Part shown: piece after piece, positions 54,101 through 63,000 of the stretch | Layout: the number at the start of each line of letters is the position of its first letter | How positions within the stretch are numbered: position 1 is the first letter of the stretch | The notes under the pieces: generated by a model | What the model was told of the DNA's origin: nothing | Databases searched by the model: none | What the model saw: the letters and a program-made list of their open reading frames with translations, nothing else | DNA from: Myxococcales bacterium | GTDB lineage: Bacteria; Myxococcota_A; Polyangia; Polyangiales; GCA-016699535 | NCBI GenBank assembly: GCA_020633325.1 | Contig: JACKDX010000002.1 | Location: forward strand, 248,001-312,000 | Direction of reading: 5' to 3' | DNA: 64,000 bases | Program-made: the position numbers and the translations under genes

Positions 54101-55372
54101 ATGGAGCGGCCTTCCTTGCCAATGGTGCTGGTCATTTTGGGCGCGGTCATGGGACTGACATTCTCGGCGTTCTCAACGAGCGATTTCGTTGCGCACCTAG
54201 ATCGCCAGGTGCACAGCCTGCATTGTTCGTTTGTCCCCGGTATCGCCCGCACGGATGCCAGCGGACAGTCGGGGTGCCATGTAACAATGATGAGCCCATA
54301 TTCTTCATTTTTGCGTGACCAGTTTTGGGGCGGTTTGCCGATCTCCCTGCCTGCCATGAGCGTCTTTGCATTTTTGCTGTTTTGGGGGCTTAAACTGGTC
54401 ATTGCCTCAGAGCAGCGTGATCGCGCACGCACCGGGTTTTTATTTTTGGCGACGCTTGTGCCGGTGTTGGCCTCGATTGTGATGGGGGTTATCTCCTTCG
54501 CAACCCTAGGGACAGCGTGCAAGCTGTGCATCGGGATCTACGCGGCGAGCGTCATCTCGGCGCTGGGCGCATGGTGGCTTTGGCGCCAGGCATTGGCGAA
54601 CCGAGCGCATCCGCATATGCAAAGATATGCCGACGATCCCCCGTTTCCCGGAGAAGCGGTGAGTCGCTCAGGACTATCCCATGGCGGAACGTTCAGCCTG
54701 GGCCGCGCTGTGGGAACGTTCGTCCTGGGAGTGCTGTTTGTCGCGATTCCGCTGGTCGCTTACGTGCAAGCCATGCCCGATTACCGGCGGTACACCGCGG
54801 GATGCGGCGATCTCGAAAAGTCGAAGGACGCCTACGGTGTCATGGTCCCCATTGGACCGCAGAGCGGCACCGAAGCCATTGAAGTGCTTGATCCGCTGTG
54901 TCCGGCGTGTGTAGCCTTTGAACGACGTTTGGAGAGTTCGGGTCTGCACGAGCGCATCAGCCGCCACGCATTGCTGTTTCCGCTCGATTCGGCGTGCAAC
55001 TGGATGGTGAGTGAAGCAGTTCATCCTGGAGCGTGCGCGGTGAGCGAGGCGATTTTATGTGCAGGGCGACGTGCCGACCGCGTCCTTCAGTGGGCGTTTG
55101 AGCATCAAGCGGAAATACGTGCGCAGGCGGCGAAACGACCCGAATCAGCCAAGCGCGCCGTCTTAGCGAGCTTTCCCGAGCTTCGCTCCTGCCTGGGCTC
55201 GCCCAAGGTCAAGTCCCAGATCAATCGTTCTCTCCGTTGGGTGGTTTCAAATCACCTTCCCGTCTTAACACCCCAGCTCTACATAGCCGGAAAAAAGCTA
55301 TGTGATGAAGACATCGACCTGGGTTTGAACTACACCCTCGATCGCATGCTTGCCCAGCAAGGAGGCCACTGA
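54101..55372 (+). CDS. VKOR-thioredoxin fusion protein
   Basis: A 423-aa membrane protein for disulfide-bond formation. The N-terminal VKOR-like domain has about four to five membrane helices with Cys42, Cys59 and the CKLC active site (140-143), which reduces quinone. A further membrane segment (about 205-225) leads to a periplasmic thioredoxin-like domain with CPAC (266-269). Such fusions oxidise partner proteins in the cell envelope as DsbB/DsbA equivalents. GAGGTG Shine-Dalgarno. It is the first gene of a three-gene operon with an OmpA-like and a TlpA-like protein, coupled by a TGATG overlap. Confidence 0.85.
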   Translation: MERPSLPMVLVILGAVMGLTFSAFSTSDFVAHLDRQVHSLHCSFVPGIARTDASGQSGCHVTMMSPYSSFLRDQFWGGLPISLPAMSVFAFLLFWGLKLVIASEQRDRARTGFLFLATLVPVLASIVMGVISFATLGTACKLCIGIYAASVISALGAWWLWRQALANRAHPHMQRYADDPPFPGEAVSRSGLSHGGTFSLGRAVGTFVLGVLFVAIPLVAYVQAMPDYRRYTAGCGDLEKSKDAYGVMVPIGPQSGTEAIEVLDPLCPACVAFERRLESSGLHERISRHALLFPLDSACNWMVSEAVHPGACAVSEAILCAGRRADRVLQWAFEHQAEIRAQAAKRPESAKRAVLASFPELRSCLGSPKVKSQINRSLRWVVSNHLPVLTPQLYIAGKKLCDEDIDLGLNYTLDRMLAQQGGH

Positions 55373-56067
55373 TGTCAAAATTTCTTGTCGTCCTCACGGC
55401 TCTCGCGTGCGCGGCCATCCCATTGGTGTGTTCTTACGCCTGGGTGACGGATGCCAGCGGCAGACTCAAGGCCTCGGAGCTGAGCTTCGAAGAGGAGAGC
55501 GACGTCGCGGTGGCTAAAGCCACAGATGAACAATACTGCACACCAGAGCTCAAGCGGATTTTACGGCGCGTGCTACAAAGCTGCGGTTTGCTAAGCACCG
55601 GACAGGTGCGCGGTTGTCAGCCGCTGGAAGCAAAAAACGTGGCGACTATGAGTGGCGACGATTTCAACGCTTTGTTTCTGCCCATGGCGCCGCGCGCAGG
55701 CATCGTGCAATTCGATCGCGACTCAGCGCAGCTCGATGCGCAAGATGTCGCGCTGATTGATCAAGTCTTCTCCGATCAAAGGGGAGCGAGCTACTTCTTC
55801 ATCGTGTCGCGGGCTTCGCCGGAGGGCGCCACGGAGCACAATCGTGAATTGTCAAAAACGCGCGCCGAGGCCGTCATGGCCCATTTGCGCCAGGCGTTTA
55901 ATGATCCCGATTTGGAGCGTGAAGTCGGCCTTCTATGGTTGGGAGAAGAGTTTGCCCAGCTTCAGGATCAATTTTGCACCTGGAGGCGAAGCGGCACAGA
56001 GGGTGTATGTGCTCCCGAAGAACTCAACCGAAGCGCGTTCATGGCATGGATCGATTGCAGACTATAG
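55372..56067 (+). CDS. OmpA-like domain protein (membrane-anchored)
   Basis: A 231-aa protein with an N-terminal hydrophobic signal/anchor (MSKFLVVLTALACAAIPLVC) and a C-terminal OmpA/MotB-like domain, IVQFDRDSAQLDAQDVALI, then NRELSKTRAEAVMAHL. Several Cys (residues about 56, 72, 83, 204, 214 and 229) occur outside the signal, fitting disulfide chemistry in the periplasm. The usual family-conserved Gly-His-Thr-Asp segment is not clear. The first base of its ATG is the last base of the VKOR-fusion stop, and GGAGG lies just upstream. Confidence 0.72.
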   Translation: MSKFLVVLTALACAAIPLVCSYAWVTDASGRLKASELSFEEESDVAVAKATDEQYCTPELKRILRRVLQSCGLLSTGQVRGCQPLEAKNVATMSGDDFNALFLPMAPRAGIVQFDRDSAQLDAQDVALIDQVFSDQRGASYFFIVSRASPEGATEHNRELSKTRAEAVMAHLRQAFNDPDLEREVGLLWLGEEFAQLQDQFCTWRRSGTEGVCAPEELNRSAFMAWIDCRL

Positions 56068-56645
56068 TTATCGCGTTTGCGGGGTGCTTGCTCCTGGCAT
56101 GCAGCGCCAAGGGCAGCAAGCCGCCCGAGGAAGCAGCGTCTCGGGTCAATGCCGTGGCGTCAAAGACAGAAATAGTGTCCCTCGAGGCCTTTTGCGATGT
56201 CCGCGCCCCATTATCCAAGGCCAAGACCTTTCATTTGCCAGCGCTTGCGGACGGCAAGAAGTCACGCGTATTTGCGGGCTGGCGTTGGACCAACGTATGG
56301 GCGACGTGGTGCGAGCCGTGTATCGAGGAGATGCCGATGTTGATGCAATGGGAGACTAAGCTCCAGCGGCAAGGGAGAAAACTTGATCTCGAGTTCCTCT
56401 CGGTGGATAGCACCCAGGAATTGGTGATGCGATTCAGGAGCAGCCACCCAGAAACTCCGGATGGTGTGCGTATCTCGGACTTTGGGCTATTGCCCGATTG
56501 GTTGAGTTCTCTGGGGTTGGATGAAGGAGCAACAATCCCCATTCACATCATTACCAATCCTTCGAACCAGGTGCGCTGTGTGCGAACGGGCGCGATCAAT
56601 GAGACGGATTACCCCGCCATCCTAGAAGTGCTGTCTCAAGGATAG
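56046..56645 (+). CDS. TlpA-like thiol-disulfide oxidoreductase lipoprotein
   Basis: A 199-aa exported lipoprotein. ATG 56046 overlaps the OmpA-like gene by 22 bp; the signal segment ends in LLLAC (Cys19). The thioredoxin fold has the redox motif WATWCEPCIEEMP (CEPC at 89-92), with the cis-Pro region GATIPIHIIT. TlpA/ResA/CcmG proteins reduce or isomerise disulfides, often for cytochrome c maturation. Here it may act opposite to the VKOR-thioredoxin oxidant. The frame extends to 55935, but that part lies fully within the upstream gene. Confidence 0.82.
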   Translation: MDRLQTIVIAFAGCLLLACSAKGSKPPEEAASRVNAVASKTEIVSLEAFCDVRAPLSKAKTFHLPALADGKKSRVFAGWRWTNVWATWCEPCIEEMPMLMQWETKLQRQGRKLDLEFLSVDSTQELVMRFRSSHPETPDGVRISDFGLLPDWLSSLGLDEGATIPIHIITNPSNQVRCVRTGAINETDYPAILEVLSQG

Positions 56646-56671
56646 TGGGATCTTACGATCCCCAGCGGGGA

Positions 56672-57250
56672 TTATTTTTGCAACTCGAGATTGATCTGAA
56701 TCTCGACATCATCGCCCACCAAAACACCGCCCTTATCGAGAGACTTGTTCCACGTCATGCCGAAGGCGCTGCGCTTGATAGTGGTGGTGGCCTCGACGCC
56801 ACGAACCGTCGTCCCAAAAGGGCTTGCTACGGCCTCGGTGACTTGGGCCTTTAAGGTGACCGGTTTGGTGACGCCTCGAATGGTAAGGTCACCGGTGACC
56901 TTCCAGTCTTTCCCGGCCTTTGTGATCTTGGTGCTCACGAAACGGATGGTCGGATACTTTTTGACGTCGAGGAAATCCGGACCTTTCAAATGCTCGTCAC
57001 GCTTTTTATTTTGGGTGCTGAGCGTGGCCGTGTCGAGGGTCACATCCACCATGCTGGCAGTGGGCTTTTTCTCGTCCAAGTCCACCTTGCCCTTGATGCC
57101 CTGAATCGTGCCGCGCACGGTCGTGACCATCAGATGTCGAACAGCAAAACCTGCCGAGCTATGGTCTGGGTCTATTTTCCAGGCCTCAGCGAGCGCCACA
57201 ACCGGAATGAGCCAGAATATCAAGAGCACAGCTAGCAACCTAATTCTCAT
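56672..57250 (-). CDS. yceI: YceI-family periplasmic protein
   Basis: A 192-aa periplasmic lipocalin-like protein, with a signal peptide ending VVALA. YceI-type elements: AWKIDPDHSSAGFAVRHLM, LSTQNKKRDEHLKGPDFLDVKKYPTI given in two pieces (TQNKKRDEHL; FLDVKKYP), and the C-terminal GDDVEIQINLEL. Members bind isoprenoid quinones or fatty acids and respond to stress. Its start overlaps the putP stop by 4 bp (putP is upstream), so the two may be co-transcribed. Confidence 0.9.
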   Translation of the reverse strand: MRIRLLAVLLIFWLIPVVALAEAWKIDPDHSSAGFAVRHLMVTTVRGTIQGIKGKVDLDEKKPTASMVDVTLDTATLSTQNKKRDEHLKGPDFLDVKKYPTIRFVSTKITKAGKDWKVTGDLTIRGVTKPVTLKAQVTEAVASPFGTTVRGVEATTTIKRSAFGMTWNKSLDKGGVLVGDDVEIQINLELQK

Positions 57251-58656
57251 AATCGACCTCCAGAGGATGAAGCGCTCTCTATAACGCCAATGGCGATGAT
57301 ACTCAAGCCGCTCAATACAAATCCCGGTGCGAGCTCGTACAGGTCAAAGATTCCCCCATGAAGCTGTTTCCACACAACCACGGTAGTCGCACCCACCACG
57401 ATTCCGACGAGTACACCCACTCGGGTGGTCTGCTTCCAAAGCAACATACACAAGATGGCAGGCCCAAAGGATGCGCCAAAGCCTGCCCATGCGTACGCGA
57501 CGAGGTCAAGCACCTTGCTCTTCGGATCCAATCCCAACAGGAGCGCGATGGACGCGATCGTCAGAACAGCACCGCGACCGAGCCAGACCAGTTCACGCTG
57601 GGATGCGTCGCGGTGAATAAACGCGTGATAGAAATCTTCAGTGACCGTGGCAGCGCACACCAAAAGTTGGGCAGAGACAGTGCTCATAATTGCAGCGAGC
57701 ACAGCGGCCAAAAGAAGTCCCGTAACCCAGGGATTAAAGAGCACCTGAGCCAAGACAAGAAATACCTTTTCTGGTTCTATTAGTGGAGCGTTGGCGAAAT
57801 ACACTTGGCCTAACCACCCGGTTGACATCGCCCCAACCAGGCACAGGATCATCCAGCCCATGCCGATACGTCGCGCCATCGGCATGTCCGAGACATGCCT
57901 AAGCGACATAAATCTCACCAAAATGTGTGGCTGACCGAAGTAGCCCAATCCCCACGCCATAAGAGAGATTGTGCCCAGCGTTCCCTTCTCGAACCACACT
58001 GTGCGCGTGAGATTGTGGGCGACTTGTCCCACCCCGAGCATAGAGAAGAGCAACCCCGGCACGACTAGGAGGGCTATGAGCATGAGGATGCCTTGAAAGA
58101 AATCGGTCCAACTTACAGCATTAAAGCCACCTAAAAACGTGTATGCCACAATGACCGCCGCGCCGGAACATAAGGCAACATGGTAGTCGAAGTGAAACGT
58201 GGCTTCGAATAAGAGCGCGCCGCTGACTAACCCCGCTGATGTGTAGATCGTAAAGAAGACGAGGATCACCAATGCGGATACGATACGCAAAATGCGAGAG
58301 CGATCTGAGAAGTGATATTCCATATAGTCGGGCAGCGTTAGCGCGTCGTTGCTCCGCTCCGTAGCAACCCGCAAGCGGGGCGCGACGAACAACCAGTTCA
58401 AGTAAGCACCTATGACGAGCCCCACAGCCATCCACACATTGGACGCGCCTCCGGCATATAAAGCGCCCGGTAAGCCCAAAATGAGCCATCCACTCATGTC
58501 CGATGCCCCGGCACTTAGGGCAGTTACAGGGGCATTAAGGCCTCGGCCACCCAAAATGTAGTCGGAAAGACTATCCGTGCTGTGGTAAAAGCGGATACCA
58601 ATGACCAACATGGCAGCCAGGTACACCACAAACACGATGAGCACGGGGGCAGACAC
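57247..58656 (-). CDS. putP: Sodium:proline symporter (SSS family)
   Basis: A 469-aa inner-membrane transporter of the solute:sodium symporter family, 13 predicted helices. Characteristic PutP segments: ILGGRGLNAPVTALSAGASDMSGW (shown as ILGGRGLN and ASDMSGWLILGLPGALY), the Na+-site Ser/Thr in helix 8 region LLAAVLAAIMSTVSAQLLV, and the GFGASFGPAILC stretch. Start GTG 58656. A close relative of E. coli PutP. Divergent from the AGCS gene, which is 35 bp away. Confidence 0.92.
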   Translation of the reverse strand: MSAPVLIVFVVYLAAMLVIGIRFYHSTDSLSDYILGGRGLNAPVTALSAGASDMSGWLILGLPGALYAGGASNVWMAVGLVIGAYLNWLFVAPRLRVATERSNDALTLPDYMEYHFSDRSRILRIVSALVILVFFTIYTSAGLVSGALLFEATFHFDYHVALCSGAAVIVAYTFLGGFNAVSWTDFFQGILMLIALLVVPGLLFSMLGVGQVAHNLTRTVWFEKGTLGTISLMAWGLGYFGQPHILVRFMSLRHVSDMPMARRIGMGWMILCLVGAMSTGWLGQVYFANAPLIEPEKVFLVLAQVLFNPWVTGLLLAAVLAAIMSTVSAQLLVCAATVTEDFYHAFIHRDASQRELVWLGRGAVLTIASIALLLGLDPKSKVLDLVAYAWAGFGASFGPAILCMLLWKQTTRVGVLVGIVVGATTVVVWKQLHGGIFDLYELAPGFVLSGLSIIAIGVIESASSSGGRL

Positions 58657-58691
58657 AGAAGCTCGGCATCGTAAAGGATCGAGATTCCCCT

Positions 58692-60356
58692 GTGAATGAG
58701 TTTCGAGAGTTTCTGCATCTTGCCGCCCGAGTGCTCGGATCAGAGAGCTATTTCCCGTTTCTGCTGCTGGGTACTGGGCTATTTTTCACGATCTATTTGG
58801 GCCTGCCGCAGTTTCGGTACTTCGCGCATGCGTTACGCGTGGTGAGCGGTCATTACACCAAACCGGGTGAGGAAGGTGACACCACCCATTTTCAGGCGCT
58901 CTCTACCGCGCTCTCGGGCACAGTAGGAACGGGAAACATCGCCGGGGTGGGATTTGCGATCTATCTCGGAGGACCCGCGGCATTGTTCTGGATGTGGGCG
59001 ACGGCGTTTTTAGGCATGGCAACCAAGTTTGTCGAGGTCACCCTATCGCATAAGTATCGAGTCAAAGCAGACGATGGAAGCATGGCTGGCGGCCCCATGT
59101 TTTACATGGAGCGCAAGCTTAAACTCAAATGGCTCGCCGTGTTGTTTGCCGCAGCGACAGTGATCAGTTCTTTCGGAACAGGCAGTCTTCCTCAGATTAA
59201 TAGCATCGCCATGGCCATGCACACCACATTTGGGGTTTCGCGCATCACTACCGGCGCCGTGCTGTCTCTGGTTCTTCTCATAGTTGTCGTGGGCGGCATA
59301 CGCCGCATCGCGCACTTTGCAGAAGCCGTCGTGCCCTTGATGGCGCTCGTGTATATCGTGGGTGCGCTTGCCGTGATCCTTCCTAACCTCCACAATCTTT
59401 GGCCATCGTTTTTGTCGGTTTGGAGCGGGGCATTCAGCGGCACGGCCATCACGGGTGGGTTCCTTGGGGCAAGCTTTTCATTCGCCTTTAGCCAGGGCTG
59501 TCAGCGGGGGCTATACTCCAATGAGGCTGGTCAAGGTTCCGCTCCCATTGCGCATGCCTCCGCCAAGGGTGAAAGCCCCGTATCGGAAGGGATGGTCTCG
59601 CTACTTGAGCCCTTCATCGACACACTATTGATTTGCACATTGACTGGCATGGTGATTCTCGCGTCGGGTGTGTGGACGGAGAAGTTCCTCCATGAGTTTC
59701 AACACGCAGACACGGTGGTTATTCGGGGGGATTATAACGAGCATCAAAAGGCGGATAAAGAAAAGGTCGCCGCGTATCTGGCGGATAAAGACGCGGTGCA
59801 CATCCAGCCCTACAGCGGTGCGATCGCAGTCAAGGATGGGCGCCTGAGCGGCAAAGGATTCACCATACTTAATGCCCGCTCTTTTGCGGAGGACGTGCGG
59901 TTTTACAAAGACGAGAAGGCCTTTAATGGATTTGTGCATGTGGCCGGCGGGAAAATCACGACGGATGTGGTGCTAAAGGGCAGGTCTCGACTTCACACCG
60001 TGGAGCTAACAACCGCAGCGTTCTCACGAGGGTGGCTGGCGTCCTTCGGTCCGTATATAGTGGCCATAGGACTTTTACTCTTTGCGTTTTCCACGGCGGT
60101 GGCGTGGTCCTATTATGGCGACCGCGCGATTTTTTACTTGTTTGGACTCAAGGGAGTCTTGCCGTACCGATTTGCCTACGTGATTGGATTTTTCATAGCG
60201 TCGTTTGTGGATACGACTTTGGTGTGGGATCTTTCAGCGGTCACTATTGTGCTGATGGCGATGCCTAACCTTATTGGTATACTCATGCTACACAAAGATA
60301 TGAAACAATCGGTCCGCGCATATTGGGATCGTTTTCACTCTTCGCAGGTTAAATAG
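58692..60356 (+). CDS. AGCS-family sodium:alanine symporter with extramembrane insert
   Basis: A 554-aa inner-membrane Na+/alanine or glycine symporter. Family motifs: TGNIAGVGFAIYLGGPAALFWMW (across LSGTVGTGNIAGV and GGPAALFW), the helix-8 region QGCQRGLYSNEAGQGSAPIAHA. A hydrophilic insert of about 110 residues (about 328-437), with acidic and basic residues and no transmembrane character, lies between two helices where typical members have only a short loop. Start is GTG; a GGAT-type site is unclear. Divergent from putP and 1 bp upstream of ilvD. Confidence 0.88.
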   Translation: MNEFREFLHLAARVLGSESYFPFLLLGTGLFFTIYLGLPQFRYFAHALRVVSGHYTKPGEEGDTTHFQALSTALSGTVGTGNIAGVGFAIYLGGPAALFWMWATAFLGMATKFVEVTLSHKYRVKADDGSMAGGPMFYMERKLKLKWLAVLFAAATVISSFGTGSLPQINSIAMAMHTTFGVSRITTGAVLSLVLLIVVVGGIRRIAHFAEAVVPLMALVYIVGALAVILPNLHNLWPSFLSVWSGAFSGTAITGGFLGASFSFAFSQGCQRGLYSNEAGQGSAPIAHASAKGESPVSEGMVSLLEPFIDTLLICTLTGMVILASGVWTEKFLHEFQHADTVVIRGDYNEHQKADKEKVAAYLADKDAVHIQPYSGAIAVKDGRLSGKGFTILNARSFAEDVRFYKDEKAFNGFVHVAGGKITTDVVLKGRSRLHTVELTTAAFSRGWLASFGPYIVAIGLLLFAFSTAVAWSYYGDRAIFYLFGLKGVLPYRFAYVIGFFIASFVDTTLVWDLSAVTIVLMAMPNLIGILMLHKDMKQSVRAYWDRFHSSQVK

Positions 60357-60357
60357 A

Positions 60358-62079
60358 ATGTCACGACGGCTGCCCATCAATCGCCATAGTAAGCGCATCA
60401 CTCAACCACCGTCCCAGGGCGCTTCTCAAGCCATGCTGTATGCGACGGGGCTTGGCCCGGATGATATGGACAAAGCGCAGGTGGGTATTTCCAGCATGTG
60501 GTTTGAGGGCAATCCTTGCAACATGCATCTGCTCGATCTGGCAGAAGAAGTTAAGGCCGGCGTTATCGGCGCGGGGATGGTCGGCCTGCGGTTTAACACC
60601 ATTGGTGTGTCTGACGGCATATCCATGGGGACCGATGGCATGAGCTATTCGCTCCAATCACGCGATCTGATCGCTGACAGCATTGAAACCGTCATGGCTG
60701 CACAATGGTACGACGCAAACATTTCGCTGCCTGGCTGTGACAAGAACATGCCGGGTTGCGTCATGGCGATGCTGCGCCTCAATCGGCCTTCGCTGATGGT
60801 GTACGGGGGAACAATCAGCGCAGGGCATAGCGCCACGGGAAGATCACTTGACATCGTGTCCGCTTTTCAGTCTTACGGTGAATTGCTGACTGAGCGCATC
60901 ACGGAAACAGAACGCCGTGACATCGTGCGACATGCATGCCCGGGCGCCGGAGCGTGCGGGGGAATGTACACAGCCAATACGATGGCCTCGGCCATAGAGG
61001 CCATGGGTATGTCGTTGCCATACAGCGCATCAACCCCGGCGCTAGCCGCCGAAAAGAAGGTTGAATGTCGGAACGCAGGAGCCGCCATTCGAAATCTACT
61101 CGAACAGAACATCACACCGAGGGATATCGTCACGAAGAAGGCACTCGAAAACGCCATTGTTCTAATCACCGTATTGGGTGGGTCCACCAACGCCGTGCTC
61201 CATCTCTTAGCCATCGCACATGCGGCGCGGGTGCCGCTCACGATGGATGACTTTAAGAGGGTGGGCGCTCGAACGCCAGTGTTGGGGGATTTTAAGCCCA
61301 GTGGGCGTTTCGTCATGGAAGATCTCGCAAAAGTGGGTGGCGTTCCGGCGGTGATGAAACTGCTCCTTGAGCGCGAGATGCTTCACGGCGAATGTCTGAC
61401 GGTGACGGGCAAGACATTGGCGGAAAACCTACGCGATGTACCCCCTTTGAGTGAGGGGCAGGAAGTCATCTTGCCTTTTGCGAACCCGATTAAGGCCCAT
61501 GGCCATATTTGCATCTTGCGCGGTTCCTTGGCACCGGAAGGGGCCGTCGCCAAGATAACCGGCAAAGAAGGCTTCTACTTTTCCGGGCCCGCGAAAGTGT
61601 TTGATTCCGAAGAAGCCATGCTGCTCGCTGTGGAGGCCGGTAACATCCGTAAGGGCGATGTCATCGTCATTCGTTATGAGGGCCCCAAAGGTGGACCGGG
61701 CATGCCAGAGATGCTGTCACCGACCTCCGTGATTATGGGTGCAGGGCTTGGTAACGATGTGGCGCTCATCACAGACGGACGTTTCTCGGGCGGCTCGCAT
61801 GGTTTCATCATTGGACATGTAAGCCCTGAAGCGCAGGAGGGAGGGCCCATTGCGTTGGTACAAAATGGTGACATCATCAACATCGACGCAGAAGCTAATA
61901 CGATTGATCTCAAGGTCGAGTTGGCAGAACTCGAGAAGCGCCGCAAGGCATGGGTCGCGCCCCCGCTCAAGACGACAACCGGGACACTTTATCGTTACGT
62001 AAGCAGCGTGAGCTCCGCCTCATTGGGCTGCTTGACTGATCTCGAACCCAATGGCGTTCTTTCCGTCAAGGGCACTTGA
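60358..62079 (+). CDS. ilvD: Dihydroxy-acid dehydratase
   Basis: Fourth enzyme of branched-chain amino-acid synthesis, making 2-oxoisovalerate and 2-oxo-3-methylvalerate. 573 aa. Iron-sulfur cluster Cys occur in GNPCNMHL, SLPGCDKNMPGC and GACGGMYTANTM, and the GRFSGGSHGFIIGHVSPEA C-terminal block is intact (presented across SGGSHGF and GHVSPEA). One base separates its ATG from the stop of the upstream symporter gene. argB begins about 35 bp downstream, so ilvD, argB and argD may form one transcript. Confidence 0.95.
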   Translation: MSRRLPINRHSKRITQPPSQGASQAMLYATGLGPDDMDKAQVGISSMWFEGNPCNMHLLDLAEEVKAGVIGAGMVGLRFNTIGVSDGISMGTDGMSYSLQSRDLIADSIETVMAAQWYDANISLPGCDKNMPGCVMAMLRLNRPSLMVYGGTISAGHSATGRSLDIVSAFQSYGELLTERITETERRDIVRHACPGAGACGGMYTANTMASAIEAMGMSLPYSASTPALAAEKKVECRNAGAAIRNLLEQNITPRDIVTKKALENAIVLITVLGGSTNAVLHLLAIAHAARVPLTMDDFKRVGARTPVLGDFKPSGRFVMEDLAKVGGVPAVMKLLLEREMLHGECLTVTGKTLAENLRDVPPLSEGQEVILPFANPIKAHGHICILRGSLAPEGAVAKITGKEGFYFSGPAKVFDSEEAMLLAVEAGNIRKGDVIVIRYEGPKGGPGMPEMLSPTSVIMGAGLGNDVALITDGRFSGGSHGFIIGHVSPEAQEGGPIALVQNGDIINIDAEANTIDLKVELAELEKRRKAWVAPPLKTTTGTLYRYVSSVSSASLGCLTDLEPNGVLSVKGT

Positions 62080-62117
62080 ATTTGCCCTCATTCGCGCGAT
62101 AGTAGCGATCTTTGGCC

Positions 62118-62999
62118 GTGCAAGAATTGATTCAAAAAGCCTCCATTTTACACGAAGCGCTGCCCTATATTCGGCGTTTTCGGGGGCAGACTTTTGTGAT
62201 CAAGTACGGCGGGCACGCCATGGTCGACTCAGCGCTCCGTGATAGTTTCGCCCGTGACGTCCTGCTGTTGAAGTTTGTGGGCATCAACCCGGTGGTCGTC
62301 CATGGTGGTGGACCGCAAATCGATGAGACCCTCGCATCCATGGGCGTCGTCTCAGAACGCATCGATGGGTTAAGGGTGACAGACGAGAGAACGATGGGCG
62401 TTGTCGAAATGGTGCTTGGGGGTAAGACCAATCAGGAAATTGTGTCGCTGGTCTGTTCACATGGCGGTCGCGCAGTCGGCCTCACCGGCAAAGACGACGC
62501 GTTTATGGTCGCTGAAAAAGTGGACCGGATGCGGACAAAAAAGGGTAAGTGGCTGGATCCGGGGCGGGTAGGCGTGGTCAAACATATTCGGCCAGCCCTT
62601 GTAGAGCAGCTCGTGTCTGGCGGCTTTATCCCTGTGATCGCACCGGTGGCGGTGGACGAGCACGGTGTCGCGCTCAACGTGAATGCCGACATCGTGGCAG
62701 GCAAGCTCGCTGAGGCTCTTAACGCTGAAAAGCTCGTCCTCTTAACAGATATCGAAGGCGTCTGCGATGCCGCGGGAGGGCTGCTGAGGTCGTTGACCGC
62801 CAAGGAGGCCAAAGCGCTCAGGCAACAGGGGGTCATCGCCGGTGGTATGATTCCCAAGGTGCAGTGCGCCTTGGATGCTTTGCAGCATGGGGTTCGCACC
62901 GCGCATATTGTTGATGGACGAATGCAGCACGCAGTTCTCCTAGAGATCTTTACGGACAGAGGTATCGGAACCGAGATACGTGAAAGGGCCCGGAGTTGA
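62118..62999 (+). CDS. argB: Acetylglutamate kinase
   Basis: Phosphorylates N-acetylglutamate, the second step of arginine synthesis. 293 aa from GTG 62118 (TTG 62112 adds two residues). Amino-acid-kinase-fold motifs: FVIKYGGHAMVD (Lys), NPVVVHGGGPQID with the GGG loop, GLTGKDDAFMVAEKV, a PVIAPVAVDEHGVALNVNAD stretch (two parts: PVIAPVAVD and LNVNAD), and the C-terminal GGMIPKVQCALDAL. argD starts one base after its stop. Confidence 0.94.
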   Translation: MQELIQKASILHEALPYIRRFRGQTFVIKYGGHAMVDSALRDSFARDVLLLKFVGINPVVVHGGGPQIDETLASMGVVSERIDGLRVTDERTMGVVEMVLGGKTNQEIVSLVCSHGGRAVGLTGKDDAFMVAEKVDRMRTKKGKWLDPGRVGVVKHIRPALVEQLVSGGFIPVIAPVAVDEHGVALNVNADIVAGKLAEALNAEKLVLLTDIEGVCDAAGGLLRSLTAKEAKALRQQGVIAGGMIPKVQCALDALQHGVRTAHIVDGRMQHAVLLEIFTDRGIGTEIRERARS

Positions 63000-63000
63000 T

